This document shows, one piece after another, positions 44,563-52,440 of a stretch of DNA of 64,000 nt. A program made the translations under genes and the position numbers. The notes under the pieces were generated by a model that worked only from the letters and a program-made list of their open reading frames with translations, searched no databases and had not been told where the DNA came from. The stretch's first letter is position 1. The number at the start of each line of letters is the position of its first letter. The stretch lies in the NCBI GenBank assembly GCA_002292855.1, contig DBBY01000002.1, positions 32,293-96,292 on the forward strand. Reading direction: 5' to 3'. Origin of the DNA: Flavobacteriales bacterium UBA972 (GTDB taxonomy: Bacteria; Bacteroidota; Bacteroidia; Flavobacteriales; Schleiferiaceae).

Positions 44563-45753
44563 ATGAATCTTCACGAATACCAAGGCAAAGAAATTTTGGC
44601 TAGTTATGGGGTTCGCATTCAGCGCGGAATTGTAGCTACGACCCCCGACGAGGCGGTGGCTGCTGCAAAGAAACTCACCGAGCAGACCGGCACGTCATGG
44701 CATGTGGTTAAGGCTCAGGTTCATGCGGGTGGACGCGGAAAAGGAGGAGGCGTGAAGCTGGCCAAGAGCCTTGACGAGGTGCGTGAACGATCCAACCAAA
44801 TTTTAGGCATGATGCTCGTTACGCCCCAAACTTCGGCAGAAGGTAAGAAGGTACACCAAGTGCTCATTGCAGAAGACGTTTACTACCCCGGCGAATCACC
44901 CACCGAGGAATACTATATGTCGGTATTGCTCGATCGAGCGGCCGGTCGTCCAATGATCATGTACAGCCCGGATGGTGGAATGGACATCGAGGAGGTTGCA
45001 GAGAATCACCCAGAACGCATTTTTACCGAGCACATTGATCCTTCCGTGGGACTACAGGATTTTCAAGCGCGACGCATTGCATTCAACCTTGGCTTAAATG
45101 GAGTAGCCACTAAGGAGATGGTAGCTTTTGTCAAGAGCTTGGTCAAAGCCTACGAGGGTGCGGACGCTGCCTTGTTTGAAATCAATCCAGTCCTTAAGAC
45201 CAGCGACAATAAGATTATGGCAGTAGATGCTAAGGTTGCTCTCGACGACAACTCCTTGTTTCGCCATCCTGACCTTGAGGCACTCCGCGACCGCCGCGAA
45301 GAAGATCCGACCGAAGTCCGCGCAGCCGAAGTAGGGCTCAATTTTGTAAAGCTCGACGGAAATGTTGGCTGCATGGTCAACGGGGCTGGTCTTGCAATGG
45401 CCACCATGGACATCATTAAAATGGCTGGCGGAAACCCTGCAAACTTCTTGGACGTGGGCGGAACTGCCGACGCACAGCGCGTGGAGACCGCCTTTAGAAT
45501 CATCCTCGAAGATCCCAATGTTAAGGCCATTCTCGTGAATATTTTTGGGGGAATCGTTCGCTGCGATCGGGTGGCCCAAGGAATTGTTGATGCCTACCGT
45601 AGTATTGGCGAAATCCCCGTTCCAATCATTGTGCGCCTTCAAGGAACCAACGCCGCCGAGGCCAAAAAACTCATTGAAGAAAGCGGCCTCAAGGTCTATT
45701 CTGCCATTTTGCTTCAGGAGGCGGCCGACTTGGTTGGCCAGCATGTAGGCTAA
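44563..45753 (+). CDS. sucC: Succinyl-CoA synthetase beta subunit
   Basis: This 396-residue ATP-grasp subunit of the citric-acid-cycle enzyme makes ATP or GTP from succinyl-CoA. The start NLHEYQGKEILASYGV, the phosphate loop HAGGRGKGGGVKLA and the C-terminal KAILVNIFGGIVRCDRVAQGI are classic. The length is normal. The alpha subunit gene sucD is not beside it; the next gene is pnuC, nine bases on. That split arrangement means sucD must be elsewhere. Confidence 0.97.
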   Translation: MNLHEYQGKEILASYGVRIQRGIVATTPDEAVAAAKKLTEQTGTSWHVVKAQVHAGGRGKGGGVKLAKSLDEVRERSNQILGMMLVTPQTSAEGKKVHQVLIAEDVYYPGESPTEEYYMSVLLDRAAGRPMIMYSPDGGMDIEEVAENHPERIFTEHIDPSVGLQDFQARRIAFNLGLNGVATKEMVAFVKSLVKAYEGADAALFEINPVLKTSDNKIMAVDAKVALDDNSLFRHPDLEALRDRREEDPTEVRAAEVGLNFVKLDGNVGCMVNGAGLAMATMDIIKMAGGNPANFLDVGGTADAQRVETAFRIILEDPNVKAILVNIFGGIVRCDRVAQGIVDAYRSIGEIPVPIIVRLQGTNAAEAKKLIEESGLKVYSAILLQEAADLVGQHVG

Positions 45754-45761
45754 AATACCCG

Positions 45762-46316
45762 GTGTTTGCGCTTGAAGTTCTCTCGGCCCTGCTGAACCTC
45801 AGCTTTGTCGTGCTCTTGGCTTTGCGCATTCGTTGGGCCTGGGTTCTTGGGTTTTTTGGGTCCTCCCTCGCGGTAATCCTCCTTTTTGATTCGAAACTTT
45901 ATGCGGAATCCTTGCTCAATACGAGCTATGCCTTCCTTGCTGTCTATGGTTGGTTAACTTGGGGGCGCTCGGAGTCCGCATCAGAGCCAATAATTAGTCG
46001 TCCTCTTGCGCTGCTTTTGACGCTGATTTTGGCGGCTGCGATTGCGTGGTTGATGGCGCGGCACACCGACAATCCCCGCCCTTTTGCAGATGCACTCATG
46101 TTCTCGGGAGGAATTTTAGGCACCCTTTGGCAGGCTCAGCGCGACCGATGGAACTGGCCCCTTTGGCTGGTCCTCAACGGCATCGGTGTATGGCTTTATG
46201 CCGACCGAGGCTTATGGGTCTACGCCATTTACAGCGGCCTAATGGCTAGCCTGGCCTGCTGGGGCTGGTTTCGCTGGGGGGCTGAAGTCAAAGCTTCAAA
46301 AGCCACCGAGAAATAG
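45762..46316 (+). CDS. pnuC: Nicotinamide riboside/mononucleotide transporter PnuC
   Basis: This 184-residue integral membrane protein has about seven hydrophobic helices and the PnuC blocks LNTSYAFLAVYGWLTWG and DRWNWPLWLVLNGIGVWLYADRGLWVYAIYSGLM. PnuC moves nicotinamide riboside, a precursor of NAD, by facilitated diffusion. It starts with GTG nine bases after sucC and overlaps the convergent hydrolase by 29 bases. The ligand could be another vitamin because the PnuX family is broad. Confidence 0.9.
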   Translation: MFALEVLSALLNLSFVVLLALRIRWAWVLGFFGSSLAVILLFDSKLYAESLLNTSYAFLAVYGWLTWGRSESASEPIISRPLALLLTLILAAAIAWLMARHTDNPRPFADALMFSGGILGTLWQAQRDRWNWPLWLVLNGIGVWLYADRGLWVYAIYSGLMASLACWGWFRWGAEVKASKATEK

Positions 46317-46908
46317 CCTGCCAGCTGTCGGGAGCAATTCCGTGGCCCATCATGAATCGCTGAACCTCTATTCCGGCGCCCAACTCGTTGGCCTTGGCAT
46401 AGCTGGGCAGCGAAAGGCTCGGGGGTATCACCCCGTCTTCGTCGCCCACAACAGCCAAGTGAGCCAGGGATTCGGAGGCATTCCAGCCCAAGCTCCCTTT
46501 AAACCAATCGCTCGGAAAGTAGCTCGCCACGGCAACGCAGCCAGACATAAGCTCGGGATTAGACGCTGCAAGGGCATTGGCGACAATTCCGCCTTGCGAA
46601 AAACCAAACAAAATTGGCTTTAGTGCAGCTTGTTCCAAAAGCACCCGAAGTTCTGATACCGTTTCTTCAACCTGATCCATACCGACTTGCCGCACCCCTT
46701 GGTTGTCAAAATGCAGGTCGTACCAAGCGTATCCGCCGGTAGGTAGGGGGCGTGGTGCACGAAGGGAGCGCACATTCCAGTCGATCGGAATCAGTCGGGC
46801 TAAGCCAAATAAATCGTTTTCGTCGCTTGCATACCCGTGCAAAAACCAGAGCTCTTTTTGAGCAAGTCCCTGAGCGGGTCGCCAGCAGGAATGCGCAAGG
46901 TCAATCAA
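46288..46908 (-). CDS. Alpha/beta hydrolase, phospholipase/carboxylesterase type
   Basis: This 206-residue hydrolase has the nucleophile elbow GFSQGG, an aspartate in VVGDEDGVIP and a histidine near the end in MMGHGIAP, forming a serine triad. An oxyanion-type LWFLHGYASDENDL is near the start. Such proteins act on short carboxylic esters; the natural substrate is unknown. The TTG start forms a TTGA overlap with the DUF2452 stop, so it is the last gene of an HTH-SRPBCC-DUF2452-hydrolase operon. The 3' end overlaps pnuC by 29 bases. Confidence 0.87.
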   Translation of the reverse strand: MIDLAHSCWRPAQGLAQKELWFLHGYASDENDLFGLARLIPIDWNVRSLRAPRPLPTGGYAWYDLHFDNQGVRQVGMDQVEETVSELRVLLEQAALKPILFGFSQGGIVANALAASNPELMSGCVAVASYFPSDWFKGSLGWNASESLAHLAVVGDEDGVIPPSLSLPSYAKANELGAGIEVQRFMMGHGIAPDSWQAISRWLLKL

Positions 46909-47345
46909 CGTTCAATGTCCCAGGTAAGGTCCGCCAAGAGGCGAATTGAATTGAGAAATTCCATGGTGCTTCTTTTAGAGAGCGACCATTCTTCAGGACT
47001 TAGCATCGAGAGAATCATAGTGCTGTCCTCTTTGCGGTACAAATGGTAGGTATGGTTAATCACGGGCTTAAAACTCAGTTTTGCGGAATACACCCACTCT
47101 GAGACTTCGCGGCGTCGCTGTATTGCTTTGGCCTGCTCGGCAAGAAGCTCCATCTGCTTGCGCAGTAGGTCCATTTGCTGGTCGGTCTGGTAGGCCATAG
47201 CCTCCAAAGACTGGTGCTTAATAACCCCTTCTTTAGTGGGCACAATCGGAGGCGAACTCACACTGTGTGCGTAGGGCAGCAAGCCTGGATTTTGCGCAAC
47301 CTTGTCGATGTCGATGGGGTTGACCGTGATTTTGGGCTTGTTCAT
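46905..47345 (-). CDS. DUF2452 domain protein
   Basis: This protein of about 146 residues fits the DUF2452 family: an N-terminal proline-rich segment (NPGLLPYAHSVSSPPIVP), a coiled-coil-like helix (DQQMDLLRKQMELLAEQAKAIQRRREV) and a C-terminal block VYSAKLSFKPVINHTYHLYRKED then SMLSPEEW. The function is unknown; the protein looks soluble. The ATG at 47345 lies ten bases after the SRPBCC gene stop; the longer frame inside that gene is rejected. Confidence 0.82.
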   Translation of the reverse strand: MNKPKITVNPIDIDKVAQNPGLLPYAHSVSSPPIVPTKEGVIKHQSLEAMAYQTDQQMDLLRKQMELLAEQAKAIQRRREVSEWVYSAKLSFKPVINHTYHLYRKEDSTMILSMLSPEEWSLSKRSTMEFLNSIRLLADLTWDIER

Positions 47346-47355
47346 TGCAGCAAAG

Positions 47356-47811
47356 TTAAGCCTTGCCAAAAAGGCGTTCGTTGGTCTGCCAACGGAACAA
47401 GAAAATTTGCTCGAGCTTGGGGCGAACAATAATGGGATGGAGCAATGCCCCAAGGAATCCGAAGGGAACCTTATAATGAACTACGTCGCGCATGAGTACG
47501 CCGCCTTCTACGGACTTAAAAAAGTGTTCGTGGTGCCAAATGGCGTAGGGGCCCACGCGCTGCTCGTCCACAAAATACTCGCCTTCAGAAACATGGGTAA
47601 TTTCGGTCACCCAATTCATGGGAATTCCCAAGAGTGGCGAAACCGTGTATTCAATAAACAAGCCTGGGTACATGGCGTCGGGAACCTCCCCATGAACTTT
47701 AAAGCCAAGGCTGGTTGGGGTAATTTTGGACAAATTCTTGGGAGAAGAAAAAAACTTCCAAGCCTCCTCTTTGGATATGGGCAGAAACTGCTCGCGTTCA
47801 ATTTTGTGCAT
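47356..47811 (-). CDS. SRPBCC (START-like) family protein
   Basis: This protein of about 151 residues has the SRPBCC ligand-pocket pattern: IEREQFLPISKEEAWKFFSSPKNLSKITP at the start, IEYTVSPLLGIPMNWVTEITHVSEGEYFVDEQ in the middle and VMRDVVHYKVPFGFLGALLHPIIVRPKLEQIF-type helix at the end (read here as LMRDVVHYKV). Such proteins bind hydrophobic ligands or act as cyclase-like enzymes; this subgroup resembles cell-division-inhibitor-like SRPBCC proteins often found near photolyases. The ligand is unknown. The ATG at 47811 gives the normal N terminus. Confidence 0.82.
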   Translation of the reverse strand: MHKIEREQFLPISKEEAWKFFSSPKNLSKITPTSLGFKVHGEVPDAMYPGLFIEYTVSPLLGIPMNWVTEITHVSEGEYFVDEQRVGPYAIWHHEHFFKSVEGGVLMRDVVHYKVPFGFLGALLHPIIVRPKLEQIFLFRWQTNERLFGKA

Positions 47812-47842
47812 AGGAGTGAAACCCCAATTGCGGGCTAAAGGT

Positions 47843-48211
47843 TTAGGCTTTTTCAGACAGCAAGACCCTGAAGCGGCCATTTCGCACCAAAAAGACTTGG
47901 TCAAGGTGGTTTGCAGCCTTGGCGAGGGTTGTATTTACCTTCGATGCAAAGGCTGGCGACTGCGTCGCAATCGATTCATAGCTCGGTCTTTTTCTGTGCT
48001 GCTCGCCCAGCACGACGTAATAAAGATCAAAGTCTTTGTAGTGCCTAGCGGCGCTCTGCACCACGCTTAGACTGAGTTTATTTCGACCACTTAGTATGTG
48101 CGAAAGGACCGCACGAGAAACACCTAGGGTGCCAGCAATCGAATTCGCACTTCGGTTTTGAGAATCCAGCCACTCCTTAAAACGTAAATTCTCTAGGGGT
48201 AAACACTGCAT
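47843..48211 (-). CDS. Helix-turn-helix (XRE-type) small protein
   Basis: This 122-residue protein has an XRE-type helix-turn-helix at about residues 8-60 (SANSIAGTLGVSRAVLSHILSGRNKLSLSVV). The C-terminal half of about 60 residues is unassigned and ends with DQVFLVRNGRFRVLL. It is probably a DNA-binding regulator, perhaps of its own operon. The ATG lies four bases after a consensus -7 element, predicting a leaderless message. The SRPBCC gene follows after 31 bases. Confidence 0.82.
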   Translation of the reverse strand: MQCLPLENLRFKEWLDSQNRSANSIAGTLGVSRAVLSHILSGRNKLSLSVVQSAARHYKDFDLYYVVLGEQHRKRPSYESIATQSPAFASKVNTTLAKAANHLDQVFLVRNGRFRVLLSEKA

Positions 48212-48215
48212 TCAT

Positions 48216-48223
48216 CAAAGTTA
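48216..48223 (-). promoter_or_regulatory. -7 promoter element for the HTH-SRPBCC-DUF2452-hydrolase operon (TAACTTTG)
   Basis: Exact TAnnTTTG on the minus strand, four bases before the HTH gene ATG. It overlaps the last bases of the upstream PhoD-like gene. Confidence 0.65.
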
Positions 48224-49165
48224 CAAATCGTAGGAAGCGTTTACAATTGTTTGTCCTTGAGTGCTGAAATATTCAATGTCTAGTTTCTTCTTTGAAACCT
48301 TAATCACTGTGAAGTGCTTTTGATTCAATGGATTTCCGCGAATCGTAGTATTGGTAGAGGCTTCAAGGCTGCTGGGCGCAAAGACCTTAGAGGTAAGAGG
48401 CGAAGAGCAAACTTCAATAAATCGCTTGCCTTCCATGGTTGCCTCTTCAATTTCTCCATGATGCCGGTCGCCCGTTAAAAACACAACCTGACCCGGGAAT
48501 TCAGCGCATCGCTTGATTAGCTCAAGGCGCTCGTTGGGGTAGCGAGCCATATTTTCAAAAGCCTCGTACTCGTTAAGAACTTGCGATCCAAGCGCTATAA
48601 ATACCAAAGGAGCATCATAATGGGCCTTAAGGACTTCAGAAACCCAATCCAGTTGACCAATCCCGAGAACCTGGGTGCCTACTGGGCCGCGGTGCGTGCG
48701 GTCATCAAGACCAATGATAAGCACCGATCCCCGTCGTTCCTGCCACCTGAGGTCTTGGAATTCAGCCAAAGAAAAGGGCGTTTCCTTAAAAACCGAACTA
48801 AAGATCTTTGCGCTAATGGTCCTGAGCGCATAGCTACTGTCCGCATCGTTGGGCCCAAAATCGTGATCGTCCCAAATGGCGCGTTGGCTGATGTTCTGCA
48901 TCATCTGAGCAAGCGGGGGGCTTGCATGCCTTCGCCTCCAGTTTTCCACCATCCGAATGCTGTCGTTCCACTCTCCGTTGGTGTAGTAGGTGTTGTCGCC
49001 AAGCCAAAAGAAGAAATCCGGCCTTTTAGCCTCAATTTGGGTGAATATTGACTCGCTCTCGCGATCGCTCAACTCCGCGCAACTGCCCATGGCAAAGGTT
49101 AGTTCTTGAGCATGAGCGGCAGTGCCGGCAATGGCAAAAGCCAAAATAAACGCTTGAAATTTCAT
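48221..49165 (-). CDS. Secreted PhoD-like metallophosphatase
   Basis: This 314-residue exported protein has a signal peptide (FQAFILAFAIAGTAAHA). The metallophosphatase motifs run in order: FFWLGDNTYY, IWDDHDFGPNDAD, and a late FLTGDRHHGEIEE giving the C-terminal histidines. The family includes alkaline phosphodiesterase/phosphatase PhoD, often induced by phosphate shortage; this shorter form lacks the PhoD N-terminal domain. The substrate is unknown. TAACTTAG four bases before the ATG is a near match to the -7 element. Confidence 0.88.
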   Translation of the reverse strand: MKFQAFILAFAIAGTAAHAQELTFAMGSCAELSDRESESIFTQIEAKRPDFFFWLGDNTYYTNGEWNDSIRMVENWRRRHASPPLAQMMQNISQRAIWDDHDFGPNDADSSYALRTISAKIFSSVFKETPFSLAEFQDLRWQERRGSVLIIGLDDRTHRGPVGTQVLGIGQLDWVSEVLKAHYDAPLVFIALGSQVLNEYEAFENMARYPNERLELIKRCAEFPGQVVFLTGDRHHGEIEEATMEGKRFIEVCSSPLTSKVFAPSSLEASTNTTIRGNPLNQKHFTVIKVSKKKLDIEYFSTQGQTIVNASYDL

Positions 49166-49169
49166 AGTC

Positions 49170-49177
49170 CTAAGTTA
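49170..49177 (-). promoter_or_regulatory. Possible -7 element for the PhoD-like gene (TAACTTAG)
   Basis: One mismatch to TAnnTTTG, four bases before the ATG, divergent from the M14 gene element. Confidence 0.4.
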
Positions 49178-49192
49178 GGTCCTTGCGTACAC

Positions 49193-49200
49193 TACATTTG
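49193..49200 (+). promoter_or_regulatory. -7 promoter element for the M14 peptidase gene (TACATTTG)
   Basis: Exact TAnnTTTG ending five bases before the GTG start. Confidence 0.62.
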
Positions 49201-49205
49201 AGCCT

Positions 49206-50255
49206 GTGCGTTACCAAAACTTTAGCATTCGCTCCCAGTTGCTCACTGAAGCGGCAGCTTTGGGCGGTTGGGTTCTTCGTGATCTTGCTCCAGAAGGGCA
49301 AACTCCTTTTTGGCTTTTGAGCCACCCAGGGGCAGCAGGAGGGGAGCCGAGGATTGCGTGGTCAATGATGCACGGCAACGAACCGACCGGCTTTGAGGCC
49401 CTGCTGCACTTGATTCGTTGCGGACGGCCTCAATGCGATTGGACCCTTGTACCCTTGGTGAACCCGACTGGTGTTGATGCATTTACTCGCCTCACCAGCG
49501 AGGGTATTGATCTTAACCGTAGGGCGCGAGATCGTGGTCCACTTGAGTCCGACCTGCTGAAGTCCCTACTGGCCTCACGACCGTTTGCGCTTGCATTGAA
49601 CCTGCACGACCAGCGAAGTTTGTTTTGCCCCAGCGGTCAAAACATCCCCAGCAGCCTTAGTGTATTGGCACCCCGTTGCATTAAAGAAGGTCAGGAGTCC
49701 TATTCATTAGATGCCCAGGCATGGGCCGGAACCCTTAGTAGCCTTATGCAAGAGCTTGAGCCCAATTGGGGCTATGCTCGGTTCGACGACGCATACTACC
49801 CCACAGCGTTCGGAGAGTGGACCCAAGAATTGGGGGTTCCAACCGTTACCGTCGAGACCGGCGTAGCCCTGAATGATTATTCACGCGAAAGGGTATCGCT
49901 TCGACTGGGTGAGGTACTGCGCGCGGTGGACGCAGCAAGAAGCCCGCGACCTAAGGGAATCACGCATTATCAAAACCTTCCGATCAATACACCTTGGGGC
50001 GTTGATTTGGAACTACAATATGGCAAACACCGCAGCCATTGGCGTGTGTGGGAAGAGGTCCAAGGCCAACACTACTCCTCAGGAATAGCTAAGGCGATTC
50101 CTGAAGGCAGCGGTACCCCTGTTCCGTATCAAACGTTTAATCTGCTTAAAGCGGAGTTTGATGCGATTCAGGCTAAAGACTCATGGACCTCTTTAGAGCT
50201 CTATGCCGTTTCTTCGACCGGCTTGCGCTCCTTTGCAGAGGCATTGCCCAAGTAG
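49206..50255 (+). CDS. M14-family zinc carboxypeptidase/deacylase-like protein
   Basis: This 349-residue metallopeptidase-like protein has the M14 metal site HGNEPTG, the arginine-bearing IDLNRRARD, the third metal ligand in ALNLHDQ and a later glutamate in TVETGVALND. There is no signal peptide, so it is cytoplasmic. Members remove C-terminal residues from peptides or deacylate small molecules (aspartoacylase branch); which applies cannot be decided. It starts with GTG five bases after a promoter element. The last 55 bases overlap the convergent ssb gene. Confidence 0.85.
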   Translation: MRYQNFSIRSQLLTEAAALGGWVLRDLAPEGQTPFWLLSHPGAAGGEPRIAWSMMHGNEPTGFEALLHLIRCGRPQCDWTLVPLVNPTGVDAFTRLTSEGIDLNRRARDRGPLESDLLKSLLASRPFALALNLHDQRSLFCPSGQNIPSSLSVLAPRCIKEGQESYSLDAQAWAGTLSSLMQELEPNWGYARFDDAYYPTAFGEWTQELGVPTVTVETGVALNDYSRERVSLRLGEVLRAVDAARSPRPKGITHYQNLPINTPWGVDLELQYGKHRSHWRVWEEVQGQHYSSGIAKAIPEGSGTPVPYQTFNLLKAEFDAIQAKDSWTSLELYAVSSTGLRSFAEALPK

Positions 50256-50563
50256 GTGAAGTCTCGGGCAACTACATCAGTTCGGTTGACGGACTGCTGC
50301 TCGGTATTTGTATAGCTGTAGTAGGAGAGCGAACCTTCGATGGCACATAGGTCTCCGCGCTTCAGAATTTTATTCGCCCTTGATGCCAGCTTATTGAACA
50401 TCACAACATTGTGCCAAGTAGTTCGGTCCTCGTAGGCTCCTTCTGCATTCTTCACGCGGTCATGGGTTGCGATGGAGCATTTTAGGCGCGATACCTCATT
50501 TTCAAAGCTGCGGAATTCGGGGTCCTGACCCACATAACCAATTAACTGAACTTTATTTTTCAT
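50201..50563 (-). CDS. ssb: Single-stranded DNA-binding protein
   Basis: This 120-residue OB-fold protein coats single-stranded DNA. The start NKVQLIGYVGQDPEFRSFENEVSRLKCSIATHD and the block TTWHNVVMFNKLASRANKILKRGD are standard. It is short and ends VEETA, without the acidic DDIPF-type tail that recruits partner proteins, so it may be a second, specialised SSB rather than the replicative one. The 3' end overlaps the M14 gene by 55 bases. Upstream is an AT-rich divergent region. Confidence 0.92.
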   Translation of the reverse strand: MKNKVQLIGYVGQDPEFRSFENEVSRLKCSIATHDRVKNAEGAYEDRTTWHNVVMFNKLASRANKILKRGDLCAIEGSLSYYSYTNTEQQSVNRTDVVARDFTYLGNASAKERKPVEETA

Positions 50564-50752
50564 GATTTATAGATTTTAATTAAACAAAACAGGGCAAAGC
50601 ACGACCGGTAATTCAACTTAAGTAGGTTATAAACGTAAGTCGCGGTTTTTATCAACATCTTGTTAATTACTCGTTTACCTTGTTTTTTGTTTACAAATGT
50701 TGACATACTTTCGGCATGATCAAAATTTTATAACCCTTTAATTCTATATGTT
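50564..50752. promoter_or_regulatory. AT-rich divergent regulatory region between ssb and the Zn-ribbon gene
   Basis: These 189 bases are far more AT-rich than the surroundings and hold no convincing open frame. TACTTTCG at 50706-50713 is a one-mismatch -7 element for the plus-strand gene, with a TTTG at 50686-50689 as a candidate -33 element (short spacing). No clear element was found for ssb. Confidence 0.5.
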
Positions 50753-51130
50753 ATGCAACACAGAGGTAATCGATTTTGTCTTAACTGCGGCCTTCCCGTT
50801 TTTGGAAGAGCAGACAAGAAGTACTGCGACGATCACTGCCGGAATGACTTTCACAACAGCCAGTCTGTAACCAATTCAAAACTCATGAGGCCTTCTCACA
50901 AGAAGCTTCGCCGCAACTACGAAATTCTCACGGGAGTGATCGATGCGGGAGTCTGCGAAATCGCCAAAGACGAGCTGCTCATCTATGGTTTTAACACCAA
51001 GTCCGTTACCGAGCTCGATCTTCGAGAAGACGGTACGATGCTTTATGGCATTTATGACATACAGTACTTTGAGAAGGCAAACCGCATGATTGAAGTCTAT
51101 CGAAAGTCTGACTTTTCGCCGCAATGGTAG
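50753..51130 (+). CDS. Zinc-ribbon protein of unknown function
   Basis: This 125-residue protein has an N-terminal zinc-ribbon-like pattern, CLNCGLPVFGRADKKYCDDHC (Cys-x2-Cys, then Cys-x3-Cys), like that of small DUF2116-type proteins. The C-terminal 85 residues look like an alpha/beta domain ending with IYDIQYFEKANRMIEVYR and match nothing recognised. It may bind nucleic acid. It stands alone after an AT-rich promoter region and divergent from ssb, so a DNA-related role is a reasonable guess only. Confidence 0.78.
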   Translation: MQHRGNRFCLNCGLPVFGRADKKYCDDHCRNDFHNSQSVTNSKLMRPSHKKLRRNYEILTGVIDAGVCEIAKDELLIYGFNTKSVTELDLREDGTMLYGIYDIQYFEKANRMIEVYRKSDFSPQW

Positions 51131-51139
51131 GCTTCGGTC

Positions 51140-51147
51140 TACCTTTG
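51140..51147 (+). promoter_or_regulatory. -7 promoter element for the BaiN-family gene (TACCTTTG)
   Basis: Exact TAnnTTTG ending five bases before the ATG at 51153, which fixes that start over a longer frame. Confidence 0.65.
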
Positions 51148-51152
51148 GCACC

Positions 51153-52385
51153 ATGTCAGAGCGTTTGGTAGTCGTAGGTGGGGGAGCAGCGGGGTTTTTT
51201 GCCGCTATTGCAGCAGCAGAGGCCAATCCTCAGGCTCAAGTCTACCTCCTTGAAAAGTCCGCACAATTCCTCGGGAAAGTTCGTATTTCAGGGGGAGGGC
51301 GATGCAACGTAACCCACGCTTGCTTTGACCCTCGCGACCTAACAGACTATTACCCAAGGGGCGGGCAGGAATTGCTTGGCCCCTTTTCTCGTTTTGCCTG
51401 CGGCGATACCATGGAGTGGTTTGAAGACCGTGGCGTATCGCTAAAGGTCGAAGAAGACGGGCGGGTTTTTCCCGTTACCGACGACTCTCAAACGATCATC
51501 GATTGCCTGCTCTCCATGGCGGAGTCTGCTGGCGTTCGTTTCGAGCTGCATTCGGGCCTAAAAAACCTTGTTTTGCAACCCGACGGCACCTGGAGTTTGA
51601 CCTTAGAGAGCGGGCGTATTATTGATGCGGACCGGGTACTTTTAGCCCCCGGATCCAGTAAAAAAACTTGGGATGTACTCGCGGAATTGGGCCACCAGAT
51701 TGTGCCTCCAATACCTTCGCTTTTCACCTTTAATGTAAGGGATCCGCGCATAGAAGACCTGTCGGGAGTTTCCCTTGCCAACGTGCGCGTAACGGTTCCC
51801 GTTGGCGGACTCGAAACGGAGGGGCCAATGCTCATCACGCACTGGGGCCTAAGTGGCCCGGCGGTGCTTAAAATGAGTGCATTTGGAGCGCGATGGATGG
51901 CCAATTGCGACCACCGCTTCACTATTTATGTCAATTGGACGCCTCAATTTAGTACCGAAGAATTGGTGGACGAGCTCAATGCGCTTCGCAAGGACGTCAA
52001 CCACCAGCGCAAGCGCGTTCGTTCCAACGCCCTATTTGGTATTCCGCTTCGCTTGTGGCAGTCCCTAGCAGCCTTTGCTCGGATTCCTGATGCCGCCAAC
52101 TGGTCTGATTTAAGCAAACCCCAGCTGCGCAAGTGGGCTGAGGTGCTCACGGAATCCGCCTTTAATGTGGTCGGAAAATCCACCAACAAAGACGAGTTTG
52201 TTACCTCTGGCGGAGTGGCTCTCGAAGAAGTTTCGTTTACCACGATGCAGAGCCGCCTGCATCCCGGGCTCTATTTTGCGGGCGAAATACTAGACATTGA
52301 CGCCCTCACGGGTGGGTTCAACTTTCAGGCAGCCTGGACGACGGGTTGGATTGCGGGGCATGCTATGGCGGGGGCGCCCATCTAA
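51153..52385 (+). CDS. BaiN/HI0933-family FAD-dependent oxidoreductase
   Basis: This flavoprotein of about 410 residues has the dinucleotide-binding start VVVGGGAAGFFAAIAAA, the family block GKVRISGGGRCNVTHA and the C-terminal LYFAGEILDIDALTGGFNFQAAWTTGWIAG. Some relatives act in bile-acid metabolism or as flavin-dependent oxidoreductases, but the natural reaction here is unknown. The start is set by the promoter. An AT-rich spacer of 55 bases separates it from the LexA-like gene. Confidence 0.9.
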   Translation: MSERLVVVGGGAAGFFAAIAAAEANPQAQVYLLEKSAQFLGKVRISGGGRCNVTHACFDPRDLTDYYPRGGQELLGPFSRFACGDTMEWFEDRGVSLKVEEDGRVFPVTDDSQTIIDCLLSMAESAGVRFELHSGLKNLVLQPDGTWSLTLESGRIIDADRVLLAPGSSKKTWDVLAELGHQIVPPIPSLFTFNVRDPRIEDLSGVSLANVRVTVPVGGLETEGPMLITHWGLSGPAVLKMSAFGARWMANCDHRFTIYVNWTPQFSTEELVDELNALRKDVNHQRKRVRSNALFGIPLRLWQSLAAFARIPDAANWSDLSKPQLRKWAEVLTESAFNVVGKSTNKDEFVTSGGVALEEVSFTTMQSRLHPGLYFAGEILDIDALTGGFNFQAAWTTGWIAGHAMAGAPI

Positions 52386-52406
52386 AAAAATTTGAATAAA
52401 TTAAAA

Positions 52407-52435
52407 ATACTAACTATATTAGCATACTAATTTTA
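52407..52435 (+). promoter_or_regulatory. Putative operator and promoter of the LexA-like gene
   Basis: This AT-rich stretch holds two ATACTAA direct repeats 17 bases apart (52407-52413, 52424-52430) with TAACTATAT between (52411-52419). The words CTAA, TTAG and CTAA form overlapping dyads. The second repeat overlaps TAATTTTA (52428-52435), a near -7 element ending five bases before the ATG, so binding would block the promoter. TAACTATAT recurs before the YedK gene. Confidence 0.5.
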
Positions 52436-52440
52436 AGAAC

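Noticed and set aside
50700..50705. TTGACA resembling a sigma-70 -35 box
   Set aside because: It directly abuts the TACTTTCG element with no spacing, and Bacteroidota promoters do not use TTGACA; taken as chance.
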